Origin: Nectonema munidae
Taxonomy: Eukaryota; Nematomorpha; Nectonematoida; Nectonematidae
Assembly: GCA_030549495.1 (NCBI GenBank)
Contig: JAUIRK010001055.1
Coordinates: 1,115,001 to 1,179,000, forward strand
Direction of reading: 5' to 3'
DNA: 64,000 bases
The notes beneath the pieces were generated by a model that worked only from the letters and a program-made list of their open reading frames with translations, searched no databases and had not been told where the DNA came from. A program made the position numbers and the translations under genes. Of this stretch, positions 1-11,035 are shown piece by piece (within the stretch, counting starts at the first letter, position 1; the number at the start of each line of letters is the position of its first letter).

Positions 1-327
1 AGTTCTATCTTCTGTTAGAGTAATTGTCTATTAAAATTCGATTTAACAAAAACGTATTTATAAAAAATTTTTGAAAATGCTGAAGCCACCTTTGATTATT
101 GCATATTAAAAATCACATCGAATATGAATTTATTTTATCGGAAAAAGAAACACGGTTATTTTGTGTGATTTGTTTAAAACAGATGCCATTCCTAAATGAA
201 GCATCGTCACAAGTAAACGTTTTTTGTCATTTATTAACAAATCATCCTTAATTTAAAGCGTCGCTTTTTTATATTTATCTTTTGCAAATATGAAAAAAAC
301 TATATTCTAAAAGATTATTTTCTAGCA
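1..327. other. Unassigned AT-rich sequence
   Basis: No coding signal, repeat boundary or RNA gene was recognised here. It is AT-rich and precedes the LINE relic. Confidence 0.5.
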
Positions 328-399
328 TTGACGATTTTTATGGACACAATGTACTGTACGATTCCACGTTCACATACTAAAAGGCTACAATACAAATAT

Positions 400-1425
400 C
401 CCCAACACAATAAAAAATATAAAACGACGACACATCCTCACAAAACACTATTGAGTATGGAGTACCGCAAAGAGGTGTACCCTCGCCAACTCTCTTCCAC
501 ACTTACCTATACTCACTTCGCATCACTAACCACATACAACCGAACAACTAATTCAGCCCTACTTGCACGAAATACACTCAAAACAACCACTACATTATTT
601 ACACTAAACCTCACAGAAAACAAAAGAACTCTAACAACATTAATCAAGAAATAACGAAACCAAACAAAACGTCAACAAACACATCCTAAATACTCTAGAA
701 AAAGCACAGAAAACTATTAACATGCTAAAACAACTAGCATCTACACAGTGGAATAAAGACAGAAACCCTACTCATCACATACAAAACAATCACTATGCCC
801 ATTGCTGAATACCCAAACAATGCCTGGTCTCTTATCAAATCATACACTAACTCACAGAAAGTACCAAAAAATCCAAAACTATATTATGCACGCTCTTCCT
901 CAGAGAATATCTCAGACTTCACGCATTTCAGCTAAGACAAAAGTTAAACAAAATATGTACCATTACAGCAACTGCATCCTCCTCAAAGACGCCACACCAC
1001 TCTCAACAAAAAACTAAATAAGACAAATTCGCACAGAACTTGTAGAGATATACCTTAAAATCAGACATATCAACCAAGTAATTAACACCAACCAACAATC
1101 ACTTCATTAACGCATTGAAGAAAACTAGCTCAACTTCGTACCAACAAGTCAACATTACTCAACACATCCACTCATTTTTCCAGACATGCACCCCGCCAGA
1201 ATGCCAATTCTGCCATTACCACACACACAACACACTTCACCTCTTTATGTGCTCACAAATTAAGGCGAATCTGTGGACCCCTGGCTTAATCTTGCATTAG
1301 TGTTCATTTTGTTATTCATATGGTTCGCGAAACTCGGACGATTCTAGAATCGGTATGAGGGCTCATTTGTGAACTGTGGACAAATGAGTGGCACTGACAA
1401 CAACAACAACAACAGCAATGATCAT
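400..1425 (+). mobile_element. Degraded Jockey/I-like LINE, reverse transcriptase C-terminal half
   Basis: Translation with frame changes shows fragments of a non-LTR retrotransposon. Near 430-550 it reads IEYGVPQRGVPSPTLFHTYL, the RT motif GVPQGSVLSPTLF. Near 680-790 it reads VNKHILNTLEKAQKTINMLK, then LASTQWNKDRN, the thumb region. Near 1190-1285 it reads PPECQFCHYHTHNTLHLFMC, then LWTP, the C-terminal zinc-knuckle-like end. A CAACAACAACAACAACAG tract near 1400 may be its 3' simple-repeat tail. Multiple stops and frame shifts mark it as dead. The strand has an A/C-rich sense bias unlike the surrounding AT-rich DNA. Confidence 0.75.
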
Positions 1426-1879
1426 TATGGATGGAGCGTTAAAAATGGAGATTTCTGTGTAAATTCAAAGCATTTCGCGAGATATTGAAAATATCATTTT
1501 TGCGAGCGTTTCCATTAAGCTAAAATTAATTCGAATGAATGTACCAACATAACCAACAAAAATTAATTTAATTTCTCTAAATCATCAGATGTAGCAAAAT
1601 CATAAAGAATGAATTTTTATTTTGTTGTGGATCGTCAAGAGATGTCTTTAACCTGATAAACCAAAATGTCTTATATGTAGTGGCAAACTTATTAGTGTTG
1701 GTATCAAATGAAAGCTTTTTGTATGCAGAATTAGGATATATAAGAACATTTTTTATCCACAAAATGTTATATGGAAAATTTGTTTTAAAAATTTATATAG
1801 AAAATTTATCATATTTTGTGATCTCGTAGCCAAAAAATTTATTTCTTTTTTAGGTTTTCTCAAAAAATGATATAATGCA

Positions 1880-1947
1880 CCAATTTTCTCTTTAAGAGAT
1901 GCTCAATAAATAAAGGAGGGGCGATAGCCCTCTCTAAATCCGCCACT
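1880..1947. mobile_element. End of a DNA transposon with CAGTGGCGGATTTAG terminus
   Basis: The segment ends CTAAATCCGCCACTG. In reverse complement this reads CAGTGGCGGATTTAG, followed by G/C-rich GGGCTATCGCCCCTCC. It is related to the ends of the element at 31314-31948. The opposite end was not located. Confidence 0.5.
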
Positions 1948-2162
1948 GCATCATGTGTAGTTCAATTTTGAGAACAGATCATAGATATAAACGACACGAC
2001 AATCTAAGTAAAGTACAATTAATATATCAATAACTTTGCCAAATTCTGATATTTTAACCTGGCATTGTTAGGCTAACTTTTTCTGCAATTTTGCTATGCG
2101 CTCCGCTAAGAAGTAGGTTGTGAACTGAGGACCGCGTTTAGAATTAAAATCTGCATCCATGT

Positions 2163-2215
2163 CAGGGGCGCACATTGGCAAAATTGGGGGGGGGGGGCTA
2201 ACTTTTTTAAAAATA
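2163..2215. mobile_element. DNA-transposon terminal fragment with a G tract
   Basis: The sequence CAGGGGCGCACATTGGC followed by a run of about eleven G resembles the left end of invertebrate terminal-inverted-repeat elements beginning CAGGG(C/A)CG. No right end or target duplication was identified. Confidence 0.35.
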
Positions 2216-2854
2216 ATTTTTGTCTAATGAACACACCACCATTAATACCCAACATTATACTTGCACTGTAAGCTCTCAATCCCACCACAACTGCACCGAT
2301 TTTATGAAGTCAAATTACCTTGTTTGTAATTCTGATTGCATCAACCTTTTAGCTCAGTGAGTCCGCGTGCTGCGAAGAAGTTCTATGGGGATCGAGAAGG
2401 GGACACCGAGTGAATCGTTTTTTTCGCAAAATATTGCACCCATATTGGGTCATTTTCAATTTTTGCCACTAAATCACTAAAAAGAATAAATAAGTTAGTC
2501 TATGAATTGAGTATTATTTTTTTCTTTTATTGCTTTTCATGCCTAATTTGTAAATGTGCATTTTTCTTAATGGCTAAAAAATGAAATATGAGGACTCACA
2601 CTTGAAATTTCGTTTTACTGCATCGACTGGCTGGGAAGAGTAACGTGAATTTTCTTTTGTGTTCTGAAGTGTTAGCATCCACTTTTTTAAAGCCCGTCAA
2701 GTGAAGCTTGCCCTGGTAGTGAAGCACTCGAGTTCGGTAAACAAAATTATTGTTTGAACGATTGCACAAATTCATGTTTGATAAATAACATCTGAATGTT
2801 TTTGAAAAATATTAAGTATGGTTTGAAAAGTTTCAAAAAATATCCGTTGTCAAA

Positions 2855-3720
2855 ATGTCCCACAACATAGTAGATCATTTGATATTACCTTGCTGCAAAG
2901 ATATATTGAATGTGCTAAGAAGCTCTGAACTTGTAAAGTTGAAACATATCTTCCTGTTAAACGATAAGGTTAGAATGCTAATAGGAGACATCTCTGATGA
3001 CATGCCAGACGTGGTTTTATTGATTTGGAATTCGATTTTCAACTTTTTGTTCAGATTGATGAAACGATGGATGCTGCAAACTTGTCTCAGCCTTGCACAT
3101 ACGTACACTTTGTATATGACAAGAACCTGGTAGACAATTTTTATTTTGCAAAACTCAGCAATAGAACAACTGTAAGAGAAAAAAGTGATAAAAAATTTTT
3201 TTACAACACATGGTATTAAGTTTGAATCTGGCTAAGCAAAAATCTCTAGATGTAAAATTGGTACCTAGTGCGCTTAGTCATAAAACCATACCCGATAATT
3301 TGAAAATGTTTTCAATAAAGTTATTAAAACAGTGTATTTCATTAAAACAAATGCTTTAAATCTTGTTTGTTTTCAATTTGAAAAACTCTTGCCCGTACTC
3401 AAACATGAAGTGGCTTTCTAAAGGAAAATTTCCCAAGCGATACTATGGAAAGAAATCCAGCAATTTCTGGTAGGCAAACTAGAGATGCATGTAGAATTTT
3501 CTGATGTCGGTTTTCGTATAATTCTATCATTTTTAGTGAACATATTTGAATATATGAATTCCTTTAACCTTGTCCTTCAAGGAAAAGAGATCAGAGTATC
3601 CATTGTAATAAAAAATACGGCTTTTGAAATGAAGCTGGGATAATTGCATTCTTTGACCAGAAAAATTTAGCTCAATTTTCGAAAATATTTGTTGATGAAA
3701 ATAAGATTTTCATTAATAAA
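2855..3720 (+). pseudogene. hAT transposase relic (SCAND3/ZBED5-like), central part
   Basis: In broken frames this encodes HNIVDHLILPCCKDI, then LLNDKVRMLIGDISDDM, then FQLFVQIDETMDAANLSQ and CTYVHFVYDKNLVDNFYF. These align with the conserved catalytic region (hAT proteins of the SCAND3/FAM200/GTF2IRD2 type have LSNDTVxRRIxDMSEDI and QLDESTDVSxxAQLLVYVRY). Further on, LPVLKHEVAF replaces the usual LHTEVRWLSRG motif, and VNIFEYMNSFNLVLQGKE matches ADIFxHLNxLNxxLQGK. The aspartate/glutamate of the DE(S/T)TD motif is kept, but stops and shifts make it a fossil gene. N- and C-terminal domains are not clear. Confidence 0.85.
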
Positions 3721-4481
3721 AATGTCCTGGAGGTCATAAAACACCGTGTATCAGCCAAGAAATTTCTCTTTATTTTCTTAATCTACAAAATTTTAAAAAT
3801 ACTATTAATTTATCAAAAGCCCATTTTTAATCTTGATTAGTAATCTGGCCGTAGAAGACTTCCTAATTAAAAACAGTTTGTTGATTTGGTTAATGATTGA
3901 GGAGGTGCAAAATATGTTTTTATGAAATATCTGATAGCGATTTTTCGATCTAAATTGGCTAAATTTAGACAAACTGGTTTAGACATACAGATGCCATTCA
4001 TCCTATTAATGTTTGGATTGTTCAGACAATTTTTGAATAAACAATGGTGTTGATTTTTAGTACAGTAGTTTATATGTTTAATTATTTTTTTAAATCAGAC
4101 CCAAGCTATTAAAAAATTATAGTTGGACCGCTACACCGAATTTTTTTTAGAAAGTTTGTGAGCAACTCTTCAAGCTCAACAAGGGAACAAAATCATTCAT
4201 ATGTGATAGATCACTACTCATCAGATGTAATTAAGTCTATCCCCACTTATTACCATTTACCAGTTATTGAAATGGATGGTCACAGTCTACCTGTATAGCT
4301 TATAAGATATGCTATACTCTAACCAAATGAAGGTTTTATACCATGTCTAAAAATGATCTCTTTTGTAAATCTTTAGTGAGCTGAATTTTTGCTTGAATCG
4401 ATTTTATATTTGGTGTTCGAAGGTTAAACATATCTTTGTCTTCTAAAGACCATATGGAAAGGGTTGTATTAGAGGACAATA

Positions 4482-4530
4482 CAGTCAGACCTCATTTATT
4501 CGACAACCCCACTATCCGATGTAATATTGA
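4482..4530. mobile_element. pogo/Tigger-like terminal inverted repeat (left end)
   Basis: After a TA, the sequence CAGTCAGACCTCATTTATTC, then GACAACCCCACTATCCG, closely follows the ends of pogo/Tigger elements (CAGT-AACCTCG-TTATCCG). The other end was not found, so this may be a solo end of a decayed element. Confidence 0.5.
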
Positions 4531-4639
4531 TTTAGAGCTAAAAGATATTTCTCAGCCTCTCATCTCAGTAATTGTCAACAAGCCTGGTTCACATCAAATG
4601 AATTGGTTTGGTGGATTCATTACTCTGTACTGAAATGCA

Positions 4640-7600
4640 TTCTTGCTTAAAATTTAATTTTATAATTTTTGGCAACGAAATGTTACCAAGCTTGATTACA
4701 AAGAATCATCTTTTTTAATCTTAATATTCTACCTACGCATATATTCAGTCAGTAAAGTAAATTGTTTGAAAATTTATTTTGGATATGGGTCTATGAATTG
4801 AGAGTTATGTAGCGGTGAATTTAAATTTGGCCATAATAAATAAAAATTGAAGGTTTAAAATTTTTCCAAGAAATATTTTACAAACATTAAATTTATATAA
4901 ATTAGCTATTCCAATCTCTAAGTTATACGCTAAAAATGACATGAAAATGAAATTATTTGTACTAAGTTTTATTAACAAAACTTTTAAGCAAAATGTGCAA
5001 ACATTGTCAACTATTCTAAGAAATCTTGATAAAATAAACTAAAACATTAAATAAACCGAATATCTAAGAATAAAGATGCTATATATTTGATTTCTAGAAT
5101 AAAAGACTTGATTGTTTAGATTAGCCCCGTCGCTTACTGGGGGAGGGGGCAAAACAGGTTTTAATGGGGCCGGAAATATAAGAAAGTGTATACATTTATA
5201 TATTTTAATGGAGTTCCATATAGGCAAAATAAATCCCAGGGGGCTTAGCTCCCTTTTAAGCTTTAAATTATAGAGTTCTTTTATAATTATCATCTATAAA
5301 AAATATTCGCCTCGCTCAAAAATGCATGGGTTCTTATTCAAATATGTCTACATTACTGCCTCTGATCAAATGTGCATTACTATAAAAAAGAAGTGGACGT
5401 TAATGAAAAAAAATAGATTTAGAATATTCATTCTAAGATTTAAGCTTAAAACAAGAAAGTTGAAACAAGTCTAATAAATACTATAAAAAAGATATATAAT
5501 TCAGAAAATTGAAAATTATTTGGGGGGGGGGGCAAAAGGCTTTTTCACCCCTTGAAATCACCTAACCCGCAAATTTCCCTAACTCTCCTATCTCTAGTTC
5601 GGGTGTAGTCTTTTTGCAAGGATATGCGAAACTATGGATTATTATGTTTGTTTACTGCTTCAGAAAAGCAATGTGAATAATTTTTCTCCTTACGACCTAA
5701 AATATAATTTGATAGTGATTCATGGTGCCTGGAAATAGCGAACAAACATATTATTACAATTAAAGGAAATTTAAAATCTTTCACCGAAAAGTTAGAACAC
5801 TGTATAAGGGAAATTATAAACTGGAGATCTGAGTGCTTGCCAGAAGTAGAGGCTTTTTCAAACAAATTTTAAATTTTGTTACATGCGCGGTAGACAGCAG
5901 AAAATATCTCCACAATTTTTTACGTATTTTTCATGACTTGCTCTTTAAATGTACTATTTGTTCATCAATTCTTTTGAAACATACTACATTTGCCAATAAC
6001 TTTAACATTTTAACAAGTCATTTAAAAAACGATCCTGTACTCAAAGCCACATTTTCTGTGCTATATGTGTCTTTATTTTGACCTTCGTTTTGTGATCACT
6101 ATTCTTTATTATTAGGTCTTCTACAGCCATAATGAAGCAACGTATATTGGTCAATTTAGTTTGTCTGAGCTCATGGAAACCTATTTAAAAAAAGAGAAAA
6201 GATGTCAAAAGATAGATGAGGAGTTAGAGTTTGGGCGTCTAATGTAGCCGCATTTTGATAAAATAGTTAAAACAATTTACATCCTTGCAATTAGGCCTAA
6301 TATTTTCATTGGTGTGCTTCGAAATATATTCTCAACCCCTTTTAAAAGATAAATGCTAGAATTTAATTGGGTTGTATCCAACATGTAACTTTGTTGAAAC
6401 TTTTATTTGTCTTTGGAAATGTAAATTCACAGATTTATTCTCTTTCATTGCTGATATTTTCATTGAATAAGATTGGAATTCTTCTTCTATCCCTCTCAAA
6501 AATGAAACGCGCTTCATGCACACGAGTATATTTCAGACAGATTACTATTGTAAACTTGTATTAATAAATTATATGTAATGTATAATATACACTTTATGAT
6601 TTAAAAATATGTTACACTAATGAGATATTATGTAAGGTATTAATGGCAAGTCAAAGGTTTCGTTAGTTCTCCTAATTTTGTAAGCCCATGTATCACTTTA
6701 ATTTAATCTCATTTATTTAATATTTACTATCGGAAAATATGTCATTCTCATTTTATCAGAATTTTAATAATAATAATCAATTCGCAAGCGAACATTGTAT
6801 CCGGTGAGTACTTTTACGCTTTTTTCTTTTAGTTTAAAAGTGTAAGTATGAAATTTACCTTGTTTAATGATTAATACTGTGAAAACCGATTACTATTAGA
6901 GACTAATAAACGGCGAAATTTTTGTTTTTCTTTATTTGATGATAAATTTGTTTCACTAATTTTGACTAACATTTTTTGAACTACTTCTACATAATTATCA
7001 TGACTAAACAGAAAGTTGAAATTTTAAAATATTTTCTATCTAGACAAAAAGTGTTTCCCAAAGTTTAAAAATGTAGTTTTGTCGTAATAAATAGAACACT
7101 TCAGAAAGATTGATCAATGCAAAATATCTTTATCTATCTTATAATAGCTAAGTGGCGTTTAGTTTGTTTCAGAGATGATTATTTAATTGAAAATCATATA
7201 AACTTTAAATGAAAAATTAAGATCTTTTATTTACTCAAGTGTCTATGATTAGATCTCTGAATCATAATTTTATTTCAATTTGAAAGAGAGACAATAATTT
7301 GAGGTGTTCTACTCTAAGTGATTATAGTAATTTTATAAATATGCTTTCTATATTTTAGCAAGTTGTTTTTATCAAAACACATTTAATGATTTTGAAACGC
7401 ATATGTGTTAACTCTTTTGCTGTACCAAAACCGTCTGATTGATCAACAATTATACACTTTGGAATAAATTAAATTTAATTATCTTTACAGTGATGATAAT
7501 TGATTCAACGATCTTCTCAGATATATTTCCTTTGTTTTTAACACACTCTACCACGCTCTGCTATCAAGTGTCCTTTTCAAAAAGCAGGCATAATGTTTTA

Positions 7601-8480
7601 TTTATGCTTCACTAGTGTTAATTGCTCACTTGTTTAAAATAAACTGATTCATCGCCCATTATTACATCATTTCATTTTAATATAATCATCTGAAGTTTGT
7701 CTTTTTAGTTATAATCAATATGATTCTTTTTTGTCCTCCCTTAAAACATTTACGTTGATGCTTAGTATTCAGATGCAGTAGTACTGATATTGTATATTTT
7801 AAGAACATATTTCAACTAAGAATTATGGTTTTCCAAATTTTTCAAAACAAAAAAATTGCTAAGAATTTTAACATTTTAAGCACTTTATCTATTAATCATA
7901 TTAGGGACGCGCTTTTTTGACTTATCAAGGACGACAAATGGAAGAAGCAGGGACTTTTGAAGCCTTCCTTTTTCTTTAATATTTTTATAAAATGATCGCA
8001 AAGACATGTCGGATAATTTACAAAGTAAAAAAAGTTGTAAATCTTTTGGTCTCATTTATTCTTCAATGGAAGCCGATAAAATTATAAAAAATAAATCAAT
8101 TTTTCGTGTTCTAGTTCACTGAAAACTTTCTAGTTGTAACTAATTTACTTTTACAGGTAATTAGCATCAAAATATTATTTCAACATAAACTTTTCCATAC
8201 TTAACAAATCGTCTATGCGCAATTTGATTCTAATACTCGTTGTAGGTCAGTGTTTCGCAAACGTATCTAATTCTTATCGCGCCTAATCTTGAAAGAATAC
8301 AATATATAATACCTCCGTTTGTTTATTTGTTTTCATTTACAACAATGTTGATTATAATCTTATATGAAATCAACACGAAACAACCTTAAGTATATTTTAT
8401 ATATAAAATATAAAAAAATTGCCCCCTATTTTTCTCAGATATTAATAAGTTTTTATAAATATTTTTAATGTTACATATAT
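4640..8480. other. Long AT-rich stretch without recognised genes
   Basis: Nothing coding was recognised. Two short G-rich patches (near 5130-5180 and 5520-5535) resemble pieces of DNA-transposon ends. The rest is low-complexity AT-rich DNA. Confidence 0.5.
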
Positions 8481-8488
8481 ATTTCAAC

Positions 8489-9010
8489 TATGCTTAATTC
8501 AGTGGTGATGTCCATTTTTTTATTATCAAAACCAATCAAACTTGTCAAAAAATTGATTTACATATGACATCATCTCAAAAAAGAAACTTTTTATATAAAT
8601 AAAATTGTATAAAGTTTTTTACGCATATATGCCCATTTTAAAATATGCTTAATTCAGTGGTGATATTCATTTTTTTTTTATGAAAATCAATCAAACCTGT
8701 CAAAAAATTGATTTATCTCAAAAAGAAACATTTTATCCCAATAATTATATAGTTTTTTACACACATATACCCATTTTCAAGTATGCTGTGTTTACTGGTG
8801 ATATTCCTTTTTTTATTATATAAAAATAAGTCAAACCTTACAAAAAAATATTTTAAATATGACAACCCATGCCAAAATTAAAATTTTTATTCTTATAAAA
8901 AGTTTTGCATACTTATATACTCATTTTTAAGTATGTAGAATTTAATGGTTCATTTTTTATGAAATCAATAAAACCTATAAAAAAATCGCTTAAACCTGTA
9001 AATCAATGTC
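8489..9010. repeat. Tandem repeat array, about four diverged units of 138-155 bp
   Basis: The phrase TATGCTTAATTCAGTGGTGA recurs, with decay, at 8489, 8644, 8782 and 8932. Each is followed by a T-run, then AATCAATCAAACCTGTCAAA, then ATTGATTT. The unit spacing is 155, 138 and 150 bp. The first two units are most alike and the fourth is the most diverged. This is a small satellite-like array with no coding capacity. Confidence 0.8.
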
Positions 9011-9840
9011 AGATATATAAGCATAAAAATAACTTCTACTTGCAGTATTTCTCATGTAATTATTTTCTTAATTTATTTAATAAACCAAATTTATGTGTTT
9101 AATTCACTCAAAATATTTCACTTGTCAGTAAATTATTTGAACATATTTTTCCATCTCTCAAAGCATTCTCATTAAAGAATCTTCTTGATAATCTTAGGGC
9201 TTTTTTATTTATCAGTATTGTGTATTTTATTATCAAGCCTGAATATTTGTCAACCCATCTCAGTTCAAAGGTTTTTTTTGATGAAACATTCTTGATGTTC
9301 ATTTTCAATTACAAATTGTCTACCTTCTTCATCCTAATGCTTCTATCTTTCAAGCAAAAACAAAAAAATGGACAAATTCAATTTAAATTAAAATATATTT
9401 TGATAGTGACTAAATTCTCACATATTGGCATCTGTGCCATTTTTGATAGTTCTGACCTATTATAAATTTTCAGATTTCCTATCCATCTTAGTTAAATGAT
9501 AATTGTAATCCTAGATGATAAGCTATAGATTTAAATATTTTTCATTTGTAAAAGAGGAACTTCTTTTTCACGGTCAAAATCTTTTTTGAAGCACCCAATA
9601 TTAGATCATTACACCACTTCCTAGTTCATTAGAACATGGTAGATCTTCCATTTTGTCAAGATGCATACTTCATTTTAAAATTTTCTTTTGATCACACGTT
9701 CTCTTTTCAATTAGTTTTCAGGTTGCTTCCTTCTCATATACTAATCTTCAAAAGATTTTATTTTTGTTTTTTTTAATAAATATTTTATACTCAACATGAT
9801 TGAAGAAAGTATTATAAGCCAAAATATACAAAAAAAGTAT
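9011..9840. other. AT-rich sequence without recognised features
   Basis: No repeat or coding signal was identified between the two tandem-repeat patches. Confidence 0.45.
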
Positions 9841-9849
9841 ATTTTTACT

Positions 9850-10870
9850 ATATACCCAATAGGCAGCCATTTTTTGAAAATTTTTTACAGAACTGATTTT
9901 CAGGCATCAATTACTAATTCAATTGCCACTTCGAGATATTTTTAACCGTATTATCCAAAATCCAGTACAGAAATAAAATAAACATAATTTATTTGGTATA
10001 AAAACAGATATTTTATTTTTTTGAAAATATTTTGATGACAGTATCTAGAAGTAAACCGCAAATCTGAGTGAAGCTTTCAGATATTTTAAAACCATCAATG
10101 CCAAAAATGAAACCAGCATCTTCCATTTTGCATAACAGATATTTAATTTAAATTTCAAAAATATTTCTGTAGACATTAAACGTAAATCGAACATTTGATT
10201 TACACTTTCAGACATTTTAAAACCTCTAAGTGTAAAATTAGAAGGGATATTTGTCGATATAGTTTTTAGAAGTAAACCGCAAATTTAATTGACATTTATA
10301 GGTATTTTCAAATACTAAATGCAAAAATCGAGTCCAGTAATGAAATCAGCATGGCCGATTTAGTATAAAAACCTATATTTTATGTAAAATTTGAAGGAAT
10401 ATTTTATTTAGATATATTTCTCATTTAATCAAAATCTTGATTGACATTTTCTAAAAAGTAGCCAAGCATTTTTATAATGCATAGTAATGGAAAAATTCTT
10501 TATATCCCAATATCTCTAATAATTTTTGCATACTTCCACAGTTCCAATCTATGTTTAAATTTATGATACTCACTGTTTTTTATATATTTTGCTAAAATCT
10601 ATAAAATAGATTGTTCTTCAACAAAGGGGATTATATCGATATCATTAATTAATATCTATGCAGTTAATATATTATCCACGTGTTACCGATATCCCATGGT
10701 TAAAGTGTTGAATGTTTATTTATTAGTATAATAAATTAATACAAAAAAATATTTTGCGGATAGTTTTTGTACAAATCAAATATTTGATTTTCCTTTGATA
10801 GCACTAATTTTTTGCAAAACTGAGTCCAAAAATTTATCACACTCGATTTACTATAAAAACGATATTTCAT
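9850..10870. repeat. Degenerate tandem repeat region
   Basis: Related phrases recur: AGAAGTAAACCGCAAAT at about 10050 and 10270, a decayed version (AAACGTAAATCGAACAT) at about 10180, and repeated TTTGGTATAAAAACAGATAT-like or GATTTAGTATAAAAACCTAT blocks at about 9990, 10360 and 10850. GAGTCCA-AAAT and CCAGTA-AGAAAT phrases also recur. The units are about 100-230 bp and strongly diverged, so exact boundaries are uncertain. Confidence 0.6.
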
Positions 10871-10966
10871 TTGAAATTTGAATAAGTTTTTTGGGAGAAT
10901 TTAAATACTGATTGCTATTTTCGATTGAGTCACAATGTTTGCATGTTACGTTCGACATCTGTATAT

Positions 10967-11035
10967 CAGGAGTGTCAGACTCAAACACCGTGAGCGAGAT
11001 TTAGCCCTTGGAGGCCAGATAAAAAAATGCAAACG
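10967..11035. mobile_element. hAT-like terminal fragment
   Basis: The segment starts CAGGAGTGTCAGACTCAAAC, then ACCGTGAGCGAGATTTAGCC with a nearby GGCC. It resembles hAT ends of the type CAGTGGTGTCCAACTC. No matching right end was found. Confidence 0.4.

Noticed and set aside
2347-2430. tRNA-like segment: TAGCTCAGTGAG (A-box-like) followed about 40 bases later by GGGATCGAGAAGG and a T run
   Set aside because: The B-box is poor and no cloverleaf could be formed with matching acceptor stems. It might be a decayed tRNA or SINE head, but the evidence is too thin.
5632-6081. Overlapping open stretches on both strands near 5.6-6.1 kb
   Set aside because: No homology pattern recognised, no splice sites in consistent phase, and no match to FERM lobes.
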